A stretch of DNA of 64,000 nt from Tetmemena sp. SeJ-2015 (taxonomy: Eukaryota; Ciliophora; Spirotrichea; Sporadotrichida; Oxytrichidae): assembly GCA_027382625.1 (NCBI GenBank), contig JAJKFJ010021909.1:1-64000 (forward strand), written 5' to 3'. The first letter of the stretch is position 1, and the number at the start of each line of letters is the position of its first letter. This document shows positions 10,826 through 22,300 of this stretch, in pieces. The notes beneath the pieces were generated by a model. It was not told the DNA's origin, searched no databases, and saw only the letters and a program-made list of their open reading frames with translations. A program made the translations under genes and the position numbers.

Positions 10826-13787
10826 AGAACTTTTAGAGTTTAACTTGCATATAAGTTTATGGAGGAGAAGAAAGTTCCCTATAATTGCAGTAATTATAAA
10901 TAGGTAAAAAAATATAAGTTTTTAGCAATGCTTGCCAGACAAAGAGCTATTACAGTCACATGGCTTTACAGAAGCAAACTGAAAAAACTTTTTTTAAAAA
11001 TAGGGGCTGAACTTATGATATTTCAAGTCCAAAGAAAATATTAACTTTATATAAGAATTTAGAATAAGTTTTTTAAATTATTTTTTATTACATTATAGCA
11101 GAGAATTTAATGGGAATTTGAATTAAATATTGTTAAAATTAAAATGGAGTAAATCAACTGCAGTTAAAATATGTTCAATATTATAATTATTAAACCATTC
11201 GATTCAGTATAAAATTCTAAGAATTTTTATCCTAGCAAATTTTTGTGCGGGAGTGCTCAGTACAAAGTTATAAGCGGCACAAGTTCTTCCGAAATTGATA
11301 TTTGGTCTTTAGAAATATACGATCGACTTATCTCGCTGCTTATTGGAGCTACAAAGATGATTAAAGAAAAATACTCATATTAATTTTCAATGCGCTATAT
11401 AACAAACTCCATATTGAGCTACAAAGCCTTCATTTTAACTCTCATAATTCTACAACTCTTCATTTATTATTTTAATTTTATTAGGATTTTAATTTAATTT
11501 TAAGCAATATTTAATTTAGAAGTAAGGTTAGAATAAGTAGATCCTTCATCATAAAATGTACCCTTAGAGATTATATAAAATTTATTAAATTCTTGATTTA
11601 AGTTAACTTATAAATAGTTTAATTGGGGGAGGGCATTATAGTGCAAACCTATGGAAAAAATAGTGTTTAAAAACCAAAATTGGCTAAAAATGTAAAAAAA
11701 ATTTATGTGACTTTAGCTTTAAATATTTCAAAAATAGAAATTTTTATGAATTCAAATTGATTAATTGATTTATTATTAACTGAATAGAATGGTACTAACT
11801 AACTCATGTTTTTATTATTTTTTCTATCTTTCGATAAAAACATAGTCTCATTTGCAAGACTCTATGTTCAGCTACAAAATGTGAGTGCCTACTCTCTATA
11901 ATATGCTATGTACCTAAACTGTAGGATAAATTGAGATCTTATTTTAGCTATTATTTTAATTGTTATTCTAAAAGATACGAAGTATAATTGCAATATTTTA
12001 AAAAATATATTAAAGAATTTACTGAAGAGTTCGAGTAATAGATTATACGCTATTGTAGGTCAAATTATCTTAGCATTTAATTTGTCACTAATAAATTAGT
12101 GTAAACTATTTTGACTCATGGTGATCATAATTTTTGCGTAAAACAACTCTAACATTCAGAAAAGATGGAAAACTAAGTAAAATAAAACTCAGAATTAATT
12201 TAAATTACAAATCATAAATTTTGATGCCTAAATAAATTTTAAAACTTAAAATTTCTTGATCATTTGGCATTTTTAGTCGATTTTGGCTTAAATCGACTAT
12301 TTATTAAAAAATGATTTTGATAATTTAAAGTAGAGGGTGTGTACTTCCCTCTCCCCCGCGTAATTTATTTAGACTGTAAAAGCTCCCCCATAGACAGAAT
12401 GCTAGTTGTTTCTGAAAGTGCTATTGAAATTAAAAATAGAAAGATTTTACACCAATCACATTCTCGAATACAAAAAATGGAGAGGATAATTGTACATCTA
12501 TTTTATTTTATCCCAGCCACATATAAATTAACAATTTAAACCTTGGATTAATTATAGCAAAACTATTTGGGAATTAAATAGTATTATTTAAAAGCCCTCC
12601 CTTATCAAACAGTTGTAATAGTCTTGGTCAATTGAATTAATAAATTTTATTTCTATTTACACTTATATTATTAAAGTCATAGTTATTTGGATAGAAAGCG
12701 TACACACCCACCATAGGATCAAATACACTATTTCTTGTCTCAAAATATAATCAATTTAAAATTTAAAATAGTTAGCTTAGTTTGAGTACATACTAAATTA
12801 TTCAAAATTATTTACATAATTAAAGCCCCTGTAAACTGTCTCTTAATGTTAACAACTTGAACATTGTCAAAAACTATCCTATCTATTTCCTTAATATGAA
12901 TAAACATTTATTTATAAATTTTAGGAAATTAAAATATTCATACTTATTTTAGAATGGAAGCCAATCTAATTAGCCAAGCATTCATTCTTATTAGGAATAA
13001 ATCTTAAATAAGAAATTGATAATTTAGAACCTACTTAGAGCAAAATTGGATTGAAGTAAAAGAAGAATTCGTATACTAAAAGTTTGATTTATTGGACGAG
13101 AAATATTTAATGCTTTCTAGTATAGTAAAGATAAATAAGTGATTTGAATAGGAAACATATAAATAAGATAATTATTAAATATATAGTAAGTCTTCATCAA
13201 TGAGAATGTATTATGTCTTTAAAAGAAAACAAGTGTGTTGAAAATTTGAAAGATTAGAGATACAATAATTTATGCTTTTATTAATTATGCCACCCCCTTG
13301 GTTTAAGTTGATCTTGAATAGAGTAGCAATTCAATCAGTCATTACCGTTTTAATTTGAGAGCTAATTAAATTATCAATCAACCACCTATATCAGAGATAA
13401 TTAGCCAATCATTTGCCTTTATTATTCAAACCCATTTATTATCTTTAATCCAGAGTATAATTATTTAAATTTTAATTTTGAATAATAATTAGCAATATTT
13501 GAACTATGAAAAATTTCTAACGTCATTTTGATATCTGATCTCAACTAATTACTAATTGACACTTTTTCTTTCTCTGTTTTGTATCAATAAAAATAATTTC
13601 AGGTATTTAAATAGTTGTTTATTTCTTATAAACTATAATACATTCTTAGTTTAGTAATATTACTTTTACTCTTATTTATTTTATGATTATTCTTTAGATA
13701 AACTTCATTTTAAAATGGACTAAATATCTTATGTTTTTATAGTAAGTTGTATTTAATTTACGGAATACAAAATATAATCTTAAATAT
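10826..13787. other. AT-rich germline DNA with one MITE copy
   Basis: Apart from the repeat at 11094-11510, nothing recognisable. The frame at 12339-12539 is not protein-like. A short palindrome-like stretch lies at 12275-12300 (AGTCGATTTTGG / AAATCGACT). Confidence 0.5.
11094..11510 (-). repeat. MITE family A, copy 2 (inverted)
   Basis: Begins TATAGCAGAGAATTTAAT on the plus strand and runs as the reverse complement of the copies at 13.9 and 54.5 kb. Shared words read on the minus strand include AAAATTCTTAGAATTTT, GAATCGAATGG and AATGAAGAGTTGTAGAA. Confidence 0.7.
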
Positions 13788-13886
13788 GGAAGAGAGTTCC
13801 TGAAACTGCTTAAGCAGGATATTCATCATCAGCTAAGAACATGAAGTTTTCGATTTCGTAAGCAAAACTTGTTGTTCCGTTCTGCA
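13788..13886 (-). CDS. Possible MDS/exon, C-terminal end of an unknown protein
   Basis: The minus strand reads NGTTSFAYEIENFMFLADDE and continues YPAQAV; local GC is raised. It is preceded in coding direction by TTATTTGCAG, a good 3' splice site or MDS edge. Upstream of that the MITE at 13909 begins, so the rest of the gene is missing or lies elsewhere (scrambled or displaced). No family recognised. Confidence 0.35.
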
Positions 13887-13908
13887 AATAAGGAATTTCA
13901 CTTATCAC

Positions 13909-14323
13909 TATAATTGTGACTTTAATTAAAATCGGAGATTGTTTAAATTAATAAATCTGGTGCTGCAACTAGTTGACTGTTGAAATCACAACCCCTCGAT
14001 CTGCTGTTTTTGTTCTATATACAATCAAAAAATAATATGAGATTCTTCTTTGGTCATTTTATAGCCCCTATATGCAGAGAGATATTATTATATCGCACTT
14101 TACTAAATTCTCTATTTCAAATTCTACAAAATTTGTGTCGCTTATAACCCTAGACTGAGCTCTTCCACACAAAAATTGCAAGGATATAAAGTTCTTAGAA
14201 CTCCATGCTGAATCGAATTGCGTAATTATTAATCAAATTGGGTTCACATCAACTGCCACTCATTTATTCCATTTTAATTTAATATATAAATTTATTTAAC
14301 TTTCCATTAAGTTCTCAGCTATA
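13909..14323 (+). repeat. MITE family A, copy 3
   Basis: Starts TATAATTGTGACTTTAATTA with AAATCGG just after, and ends TTAAGTTCTCAGCTATA. The termini are imperfect inverted repeats of each other. It shares CAAGGATA-AAAGTTCTTAGAA and TGAATCGAATTG with copies 4 and 5. It directly abuts the GNAT-bearing element. Confidence 0.75.
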
Positions 14324-14443
14324 TATCTTTTATTATTGAGAAAATCAGTGAAAAAGACAATTAATTCAAATGTGTTTAAATAACAGGCAATAAATTAATA
14401 ATTGCTTAAATTTAATTCGGGGTTTGATATCTTAATTTCAAAA

Positions 14444-15925
14444 ATGGAAAGTTATCTTATTACAGAGATTGAGAAGTACTAGAACTTTAGCATCTAGCTC
14501 TCATCATCACAACTACCCAAATCCCACTTGGACCCCTCAGACTTCTTTTAGAACAGAGGATACGAAATCATAGCAGGCTGATCTGGGAAGACTTTCCCAC
14601 ATATCCATGAATTTTTCAAAGATCAAGGCGGCTACTCTAACTTGCACCCAAAGAGGCTATCTAACTGGCATATCGCTCTCAAGAGGATGAAGGTAGGCCG
14701 CAACACAGTTGGACCAGTATTTGCAGTGGCTTTCTACATTGGGGAGCTCGCGAATGACTTGAACTGCTACATTTTTCACATGGCAACCAGGACTGAATTC
14801 AAAGGACAAGGCTATGGAAAACTATTCCTTCAAGATGTCAAGCAATGCATGATGTCCCAGGAAGTGTACAGTAGAAGGAGCATGATGCTAGTGGCTGGCC
14901 TGAATGAAGAGTCTATGCAAGCGGGGTTCTTCAGCAAGATGGGCTTCACTCATGACATCGCGCTTAGGTACAGGAGCTTGGAGTGGTCGGGAAGGAAAGT
15001 GCTATGCCAGAGGATAGGAGATAACTTGGGAGAAAAGTTGGATAAAATTTTTAAGAATCGTAGGACCTCGCCAATTCGCACCAACCTCGCCAATTCGCAC
15101 CAATCAGAAAATTTGATGACTGATCCACCTAGCAATGAGAGGACTGCTTCTTGCTTGTCGGCATTCAAAACTAAACAGACGTTGAAAAGCATGAAGGAGA
15201 AGGCAGGAAATTGGTCTAGCGCTACACATCAGGAGGAGAGAGTCCCGAGCCTGGCCGATGAGAGCGAAGCAAACAAAGGCTCAGATTAAGATAGAGTCAT
15301 CCACAAAAAGGAAAGGGGTGAGAGCAGCAGAACAAAGCTATTAGCTAGGCGAAAGGCGACGAATCCGACCTCGCCTCCTGCCTCGGTGTCGAAATCAGTG
15401 AACATGAAACAAGGAAGCATTGGTGGCCAGCTCAAGAAGGAGGCAGTGAAGGGCAGGGGTGGCTCCTTCAACAAGCATTGCTGCTTCATTGGATGCAAGT
15501 AGCTGAAGCGAATCTCTGGGGATCATTGGGGTAGGCACGTCAAGAAACATTAGAAAGCATTAGGATCTACGGAGGACATCGAGTTTCAGAAATGCTACGG
15601 AGAATAGTGCGAAGCATGCTTAAAGTGTAAGTTCTCAAATGCTTCCTAAGATAATTATAACCCTTAACATTATTTGGTGCGAATTGGCGAGGTCCAAACT
15701 TTGCACTTATGAATTCTAAGGTGATTTCTCATTCTTGGTAGATATCACTAATTTCATCTCCATCCTACTTGTCTCATGCTGTATATAGACTAGAGTAAAG
15801 GGCAGAAGAGGCATGGGAAGCACAAGTAGCTGAAGTGTCAAGAATGTCAAGCAAGGAAAACATCGGAGAGCTTTGTAAAAGGATCGGACCCGCACATATG
15901 CAAAAAGTGCTGGGAGAGGATGTGA
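14444..15925 (+). CDS. GNAT-family N-acetyltransferase with C-terminal Cys/His zinc-binding region
   Basis: With UAA/UAG = Gln, ATG 14444 opens a frame to 15626, then a GT-AG intron (15627-15788, phase 1) leads to a TGA at 15923: 440 codons. Residues about 65-200 form a GNAT domain. The acetyl-CoA-binding motif A is FKGQGYGKLFLQ (Q-x-x-G-x-G), followed by LNEESMQAGFFSKMGF, the typical end of the fold. A basic Ser-rich linker follows, then Cys/His clusters (HCCFIGC, HWGRHVKKH, CYGEQCEAC) and, after the intron, CQEC and CKKCW, suggesting a zinc-binding tail that might bind nucleic acid. One in-frame TGA (codon 46, 14579-14581) precedes the domain, so the copy is either slightly decayed or starts downstream. 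Two 19 bp repeats (15065-15102) lie within the coding frame. The substrate cannot be told. Confidence 0.65.
15627..15788 (+). other. GT-AG intron of the GNAT gene
   Basis: Starts GTAAGTTCTC and ends CTGTATATAG. Removal joins AAAGT to ACTAGAG and restores the Cys-rich frame. It contains an inverted copy of the 19 bp CGCCAATTCG repeat (15676-15694). Confidence 0.6.
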
Positions 15926-16180
15926 AGGTTGATGTAGGCGGCAATAAAGAGGACTGATGAAAAGAGCAAATAGAAGCATGTCTGAACTGCCAGAATATAT
16001 AGAAGTACTGATCAGAGGACTAATCTCATAAACTTGTATTTTTAGATAAGCTTATTAAAACTTGCTGTTATCTATTTCTAATCTAAAGTATCAAACCCCA
16101 ATTAAGCAATTATTAATTTATTGCCTGTTATTTAAACACATTTGAATTAATTGTCTTTTTCACTGATTTTCTCAATATAT

Positions 16181-17613
16181 AAAAATAAATCTTATTTTTT
16201 TATTTCGTAATGTTTTTAAGATTATTATAATTTATATAGCATCTTAAATTAGAAAAGATACACTTTTTTAAGAGTTTCTAGCTGCGATATTTAATTCTCT
16301 ATAATGTGGTGTCAGATTTAACAATTTAATTGATTTAGTCAATATAAATTATAAAATTGTAATTTAATTTAGAAGTAAAATTACCTTTTAAATTAAATAG
16401 GTAATAAAATATTTAATCAAGATATAAGCTTATCTCTATTTTAATTTTGATTAATTTTATATATTAATACAATTTATATCTTAAATACATTCAAAATTTA
16501 ATTAAACTAAAGTAAAGATTAATAAATTGAACTAAAATATATAAATATTTGCTTTAAAATCGCAGCCCTTATTCACCAAATTATAATTAGTTTTTTTTTA
16601 ATTTTAATTAGAGGCTTTTCTATGTTAAAATTTATAATTTGAATCAAATTCTGATTGAATAAATATAGTGAGTTTATTTTTCAAACATCTTCATCAAATA
16701 AGATAGATTATTAAAATTGGTAGACTCATAAAATATGCTTAATTTTCCTACAGACACAATACATTAGAATATAACAATTTTGAAAATCTCAATGTTTTTA
16801 AATTAGCTGATCATAAAATAATATTTTTTAGTCTAAAAAAATATTAAGGATCTTAACTTAGCCAAGATAATTTTTTATCTCATCTTAAGAAATAGGAAAT
16901 TTAATTTTTTTCTTCTCGTAACTATTTTTTTATTTAATCTAACGATCCTATATACTTTACTACGGAAAAATAAAATACAATTTAATTTAAACCATTTTAT
17001 ATGCTTCAATATCTTCTAACAACATTAATTTATCTTAACGATTAAAAGCTATTTTACATTTTTTAAACAAATCAAATTTCTCTTATGAAATATATGCAAA
17101 AAAGAGTATTCCAAATATGAATTCGATTCAAAGTAAAATTAGTCTGCAATATAAAAAAATATCGATAAGTTTAAAGAAGTCTTTATAAATGGACAAGGGT
17201 ATTAAGATATCTAAGTCAATTATGCATTTAAATTAAGATAATTTTAATGCATTATTTATTAACCTAACCATTATCTTAAGTATATATATTTAAAATTTGA
17301 CTGCTTTCTTCTACAACCATTCTCATTAAAAAATATATTTTGCTTTTGTAAATAAATTATGAATTTAAGCCAAATCTTTTTATTATTTCTGCATTAAATT
17401 ATAATTCTTAATATAAGTATTAAGTGTTTTAAATAATGATAAAATTATAACTTTATTAATCTTGCCTTAATTAAGAAAATTGTATTCTTAGGTCCATACA
17501 TTTTTTAATTTAAGAGAGGGATTTCACCTTATTTTTATAAGTATTCCTTGCTTTTTAAAATTTGCTTGCAGCATTTACTATGCATTTTGAAATATTGCTA
17601 TCAACAGAAAATA
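16181..17613. other. AT-rich spacer
   Basis: About 1.4 kb of roughly 80% AT with no coherent frame, RNA or repeat that I can recognise. Confidence 0.5.
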
Positions 17614-19290
17614 ATGTTCAGTTTAATTCTCGCTCTAATTTTTCATTAAAAATTAATAGTTGTCATTATACAAAGAGTAAGTATTTTAATTCTAAAATAA
17701 CATAAAAATATCAGTCCTCCCTAAATCTCCCTACAATAAATGCTTTTTTTCAAACCTTAAATTTTAAAGCCAAGCCTCCTAATCATATTTGCGATATATT
17801 GAGCGAATGCGCTGACTTTCAAGATTAATTTATTTTCGAGTGCTTGAACTAAGTTTACAACAGCACTTACTTTCAGAGTGCTTCAAGCAGAAACATATTT
17901 CAAACTACAAATGCAAATGATAAAGTTATAATCAAAAATAGCTTTTTTACCTGCTCAGACACCACTCAGACTTAAACAAATTGCTATAAACTATTTTAGA
18001 AATAATTAAACTCTGTCATCTTTTAATGGTTAAGTTTCAAGTGATGACTCAAGTCTTTTCATAATCAGTAATGCGGTGTCAGTACTAGTGGAGAATAGTG
18101 TTTTTAGTAACTGTTACACAGCTTCACTCGTAAGTCCTTATTTTCCTTGCTGATATTTTTAGGGTTCCATTTTCTAATTGTCTAATACAAGCTTTACCTC
18201 AATTAACAACTCTTTCATAAATAATTAAATTTTATAATGGAGCTGCACAAGGAGGATCAATTTCAGCTTTAAATATAATTATCGCTTAGAACAGTACAAT
18301 ACTAATTGATTCTACTATATTTGATTCTAACTTTGCGTATCAAGGAGGAACTATTTATCTGGAGGACCTAGTGAACTTGACTCTTAAGAACATCACAGTT
18401 AAAAGTAGCTATGCACTTGATTCGGGAGGATTTTTGTTTTCTTCAATCACAGATTAATCCATATCTTCTTAAATGTGTATTTATTATAATTCTTTGGAGT
18501 ACAATCAGGGAAATTTAAAAAAGGGTTAATAAAAGGTAATATTCTTTTAAAAACTGGAACCTTTCAACTACCAATGTTTTATTTATATTTAATGGGTGCT
18601 GGCTTCTATATTCAAAACAGGTTCTAAAACCTTACAATTTCAGACACATACTTTCAAAGTCCTTATTTGATTCAAAAATTATAAATTAATAGAATTGATA
18701 TTAAGGGCTAAAATATTTAATATTAATCTTAGATCGCTATGCTTGAGTATAAGGCTATGGTTGAAGGTTTTTATCTTGAATTATAAATGAGACTAGTAGA
18801 TTCTAATCTGGATTTGTTATAAGTTGATTATAAACTCATTATTGCCACCGAATAAGCAGCTTATAGCTAACTTAGAGAGATCATATTCCATAATCATCAC
18901 TGCCATTGAATTCTTCAAGCCCTCGATTTTGAACTTCAAAGCGGATGAAATTGCTGATCAAGTGCTGGTGAATTCATAGGATTAATGATGATCTGGTAAG
19001 TTCACTCTTCAAGTATTTGTTAGTTGGAAATATCTCCAATTGAATTATTTTCCTTGGAGTTCTTAGAGGGCGGAGTCTGCTTTATAAGCTAGTTTTCTCC
19101 TGATTATCATAATTTACATTCATTTTATAAAAAAATGATTAGTTTGAGGCTGATGAGCCATGGTCTTGTTTCGTAGATTTTGAAATGCTCACAAGCTTTT
19201 CAGGTTCCTCTGGTGGAGAAAACTGCTCTACTGCCCCAGACGAGACCTGCTATCTTAACTTTCCTTCTGAATTTATTAAATAATAATTGA
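17614..19290 (+). CDS. Secreted right-handed beta-helix protein, locus A (multiple segments)
   Basis: ATG 17614 starts a hydrophobic leader (MFSLILALIF...). A 38 bp intron (17677-17714) and a 33 bp intron (18130-18162) have GT-AG ends and restore frame. The product shows beta-helix rungs of the polymorphic-outer-membrane/pectin-lyase-like type: VIIKNSFFTC, VLVENSVFSNCYTASLGGS, FYNGAAQGGSIS, ILIDSTIFDSNFAYQGGTIY, NITVKSSYALDSGGFLF. Such rungs are common in large ciliate surface proteins. Past 18500 the frame changes several times (IESs not all resolved) and it ends with a Cys-containing piece (SSGGENCSTAPDETCYL) near 19265. No membrane segments follow on this strand, unlike locus B, so the gene is short, truncated, or continues elsewhere. 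It converges on the 3' end of locus B at about 19.3 kb. Confidence 0.65.
17677..17714 (+). other. 38 bp GT-AG intron
   Basis: GTAAGTATTT ... AAATATCAG. Splicing joins codon AGA to TCC TCC and keeps the leader in frame with the beta-helix. Confidence 0.6.
18130..18162 (+). other. 33 bp GT-AG intron
   Basis: GTAAGTCC ... ATATTTTTAG. Removal joins TCACTC to GGTTCC and restores ASLGGSIF. Confidence 0.65.
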
Positions 19291-19329
19291 ATTTGGTACT
19301 TTTATATGAAATTTAATATTTCTCTAAAG

Positions 19330-22300
19330 CGAATAATAATTTATAAATTGTTCTGAGTCATCGGACTGATGAATCTTCTGCTTTTTCGTCTTTTATTTCT
19401 AAACAGTAGTGGCCATCTTATCTTCAATGGGAGCTTCTCCCTCAATTTGCTCTTCACCCTCTGGGTTGGCCTTCGCCTTCTTTTTCTTTCTCTCTCCAAT
19501 CTTCTTAGGTCTGAAGTTCAGATCCTACATGCTCGAGTCTCTCTGAGTATTGTCGAAGTCTCCCTCCGCAGCAGTATCCCTCGCTCTGCGGGTTGACCTC
19601 TTCTCCTTCGCACCATTGGTGAAGGTGCCCTCCATATCCTTGTTCTTTACCCTCTTCTTGCTGCCGCTGGGGTCTCTGTTCTTCTTAGACATCTCCTTCT
19701 TCTTGGACTTCTTCTTTTCAGTCAGCTCACCCTGTCCTTTAGTCTCACCCAAGTTTGACTCCATGAGGTGGATGTCATCTTGGTTTTTAATTCCCTGAGA
19801 AACTTTCTTGTTTTTGATAGTATAGCCTCTGTTCATGGTGCCACCTTCAGTGTCGAAGTCCTCTCCATCCTTCAACTTCATGGACGACTTAGCCACACTC
19901 TCCCTCTCATTCTGCCTCTTCATTGTGCTTTGGGCCTAGAGGGGATTTGTCTTCTGCTTTTGCATGCCGTAGTCGTCCTCGTCAGAGAACTGGATATCGA
20001 ACTTGTTCTTGCGCTAGCCATTTCTTTCTTTGTTCTTTCCTTTGCCCTTGGCCTCAGTCTTCGTACTCTTCTTAAGCATAAAAGTAAAATCAGCATACTC
20101 TGACTAGCACTCAAGTCTTTATACAACAAATGCCTAAATGCTTATTAACTTTGGCAGTGGAGCTCTGTCCAATGATCTCCTTCAGAATCTCTATGTCGAA
20201 ATACTCTCTCAGGGCTTTCATTACTTCTTCATTAAGCTTGAGTCTGTCTTTGCCAACCACCATTGCATTGAGGTCTTCCACGATCTGCATGAACTGCTCG
20301 TGGTGATGGTCGTGCTCCTCCTTCATGGTGATGTCCATCATAGTCTGAGTGAGTTTCTCTTCGTTTCTGCACAGACACATAATTGTGTACACCTTAGGGA
20401 GAGAACGCACGAATTAAATAATTTGCTCTTTATCTCATTCACTTTGTATTAACTTAATAGTCAAACTTCAATCTTTAAAAGTAAATTGTACATCCTAGTA
20501 GTCCAGAGGGCGAAGAAGCCGATGTTAGCTATCACAATCATATCAAATATCCTTTTATGCATATCAAATACTCCTTCAATTTGTTAATGACTGCGAATAG
20601 TCCAGTTTCCATGTCTTCACTCATGCTGAGTGAAGCAGCTGAGTAGTCTGGGTTGGCATCGATCCAATCTTGAGGTTGCTTGAGGATGAAGAAGATTCCA
20701 CAATAGATGGTGACAATGGACACCACCAACGACAAACTCTCGAGGTCGTTCAGCACAATTGTGACGTAGGGTTTCTTCATGCTGTTCACCAACAGGAAAC
20801 TATCCAACATTAAACAAATCAATATACTTACAGAATCAGCACCACCAACACGATGAAAGCCTGTACGATCAATCCAAATCTGCCAATATATTTTATTATA
20901 TTCTGCTGATGAAGACTGCAATACAAATGATCAGAATCTTTCTGTACATGATAACGACTTCCCAATAGAAATATTTCACTTTGTAACCCTTGTACAAGAA
21001 ACCATACTGCTCTCTGATCTTCTTAGTGTCAAGCTTTGCTCTGTATATCATAAGCACTATCAGAGCGAACATGGGAATACCCACTCCCCAAAGAATCAGA
21101 CTGGGGATAGCTACAATGAAACTGTACCTAGTGTGATCATAATATAAATAATCCTCGTCATAGCACACAATTTCCAAATCAGATAGAAGTCTGAAAATAT
21201 ATTTTATTGTCTGCTTGAACCATGAATGTCGAAGCACTTGAAGTTGGAGAACATATACTGGATGATAGTTCTTATATATTTAGGGTATATATTTAATTGT
21301 AATTAGTTGGATGGATGAGGAAGAGAACGATCACAATGCTCGCAATGATTTTACCAGTGACTACATACACCTCTCCTGCAATAGTTGCATTCAAGCTTTG
21401 AGTTTGCCCCATCTTATCGGACTCACTTACAACTCTTTGAGAGTTGCTATTGGAGTTAGAACCTGATTTAGAACCGCTATTTGAGCTAATCTTTTAACTT
21501 ATATTAAGATGTGTGAGCCTGAGTTGCTGAAGAATCGTCCTTCACTCTCTCTGAATCCTTTTGGAAGAGTCTCCTCTGACTCTCGTTAAGATCGAGATCC
21601 TGAGAACCCTCAACATCCTTTCCCTTCTTCTTTTCTTTTCCTCTAGCAGTTGGGAGAGATGTGATGGAGTTCTTCTCGTACTTGGCTCCTGGTGTGGCTT
21701 GAGATGGTGCATTGGCATCCAGTCCCTTGAACTTCCTGTAAACTCTCCTGAACACTTTGACTAAGTTCCATGCGATTGCGCAGAAGATAATGAGGATGAA
21801 GGGGAGGAGGCCTATCATTATCATCTTCTAGTAGAAAATTCTGGTGTCTTTGTTGTAGCCAGAATCGTACACAAATTCCTCATTCCCTACATAGTAGTCA
21901 GTGGCATTTATCTTTATTCTTCTTGAGAGCAAGCAATCAAAACTGAAGATCTGAGCGGGGGCGTTGCTATTTCTTTGCTGCCAGTGAAGAAACTCTTGAT
22001 CTTGTCAGTCCATGAGAAGTCGAATGTAGCAGTAACCATGATCAACTGGAAGTGGTTAAGCAGAATCTTCATGAAGATGTTCGTAATCAAAATAGAAGCA
22101 ATAAGGATAAAGAAGCACTTTGCAAATATGAATGCTCTTCTTATTCATAGCTCCTTTTAGGGTAGAGTAGATCAAGAACACAATCAGAAGAATAACTCCC
22201 AACAGGATGAACACTATACGCACAATGTTTACAGTCTTGGATGGGCAAGCTCCACACTTGTTACCTTATTTTTATTTAAATGTTAGCACCTGAACGAGAA

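Larger units (their letters stand above)
14331..16180 (+). mobile_element. 1.85 kb TIR element carrying an acetyltransferase gene
   Basis: About 95 bp at 14331-14430 (TATTGAGAAAATCAGTG ... CGGGGTTTGATA) return as a near-perfect reverse complement at 16086-16180, bracketing one gene. No transposase is present, so the element would be non-autonomous or use another mobilisation route. Clear target duplications are not visible. A related unit, with similar termini and the same 19 bp internal repeats, lies at about 42385-43476. The interior is about 45-50% GC against 25% outside. Confidence 0.75.

Noticed and set aside
19369..20452. Plus-strand ORFs rich in Leu/Ser/Phe
   Set aside because: Antisense shadows of the Lys/Glu/Asp-rich tail of locus B.
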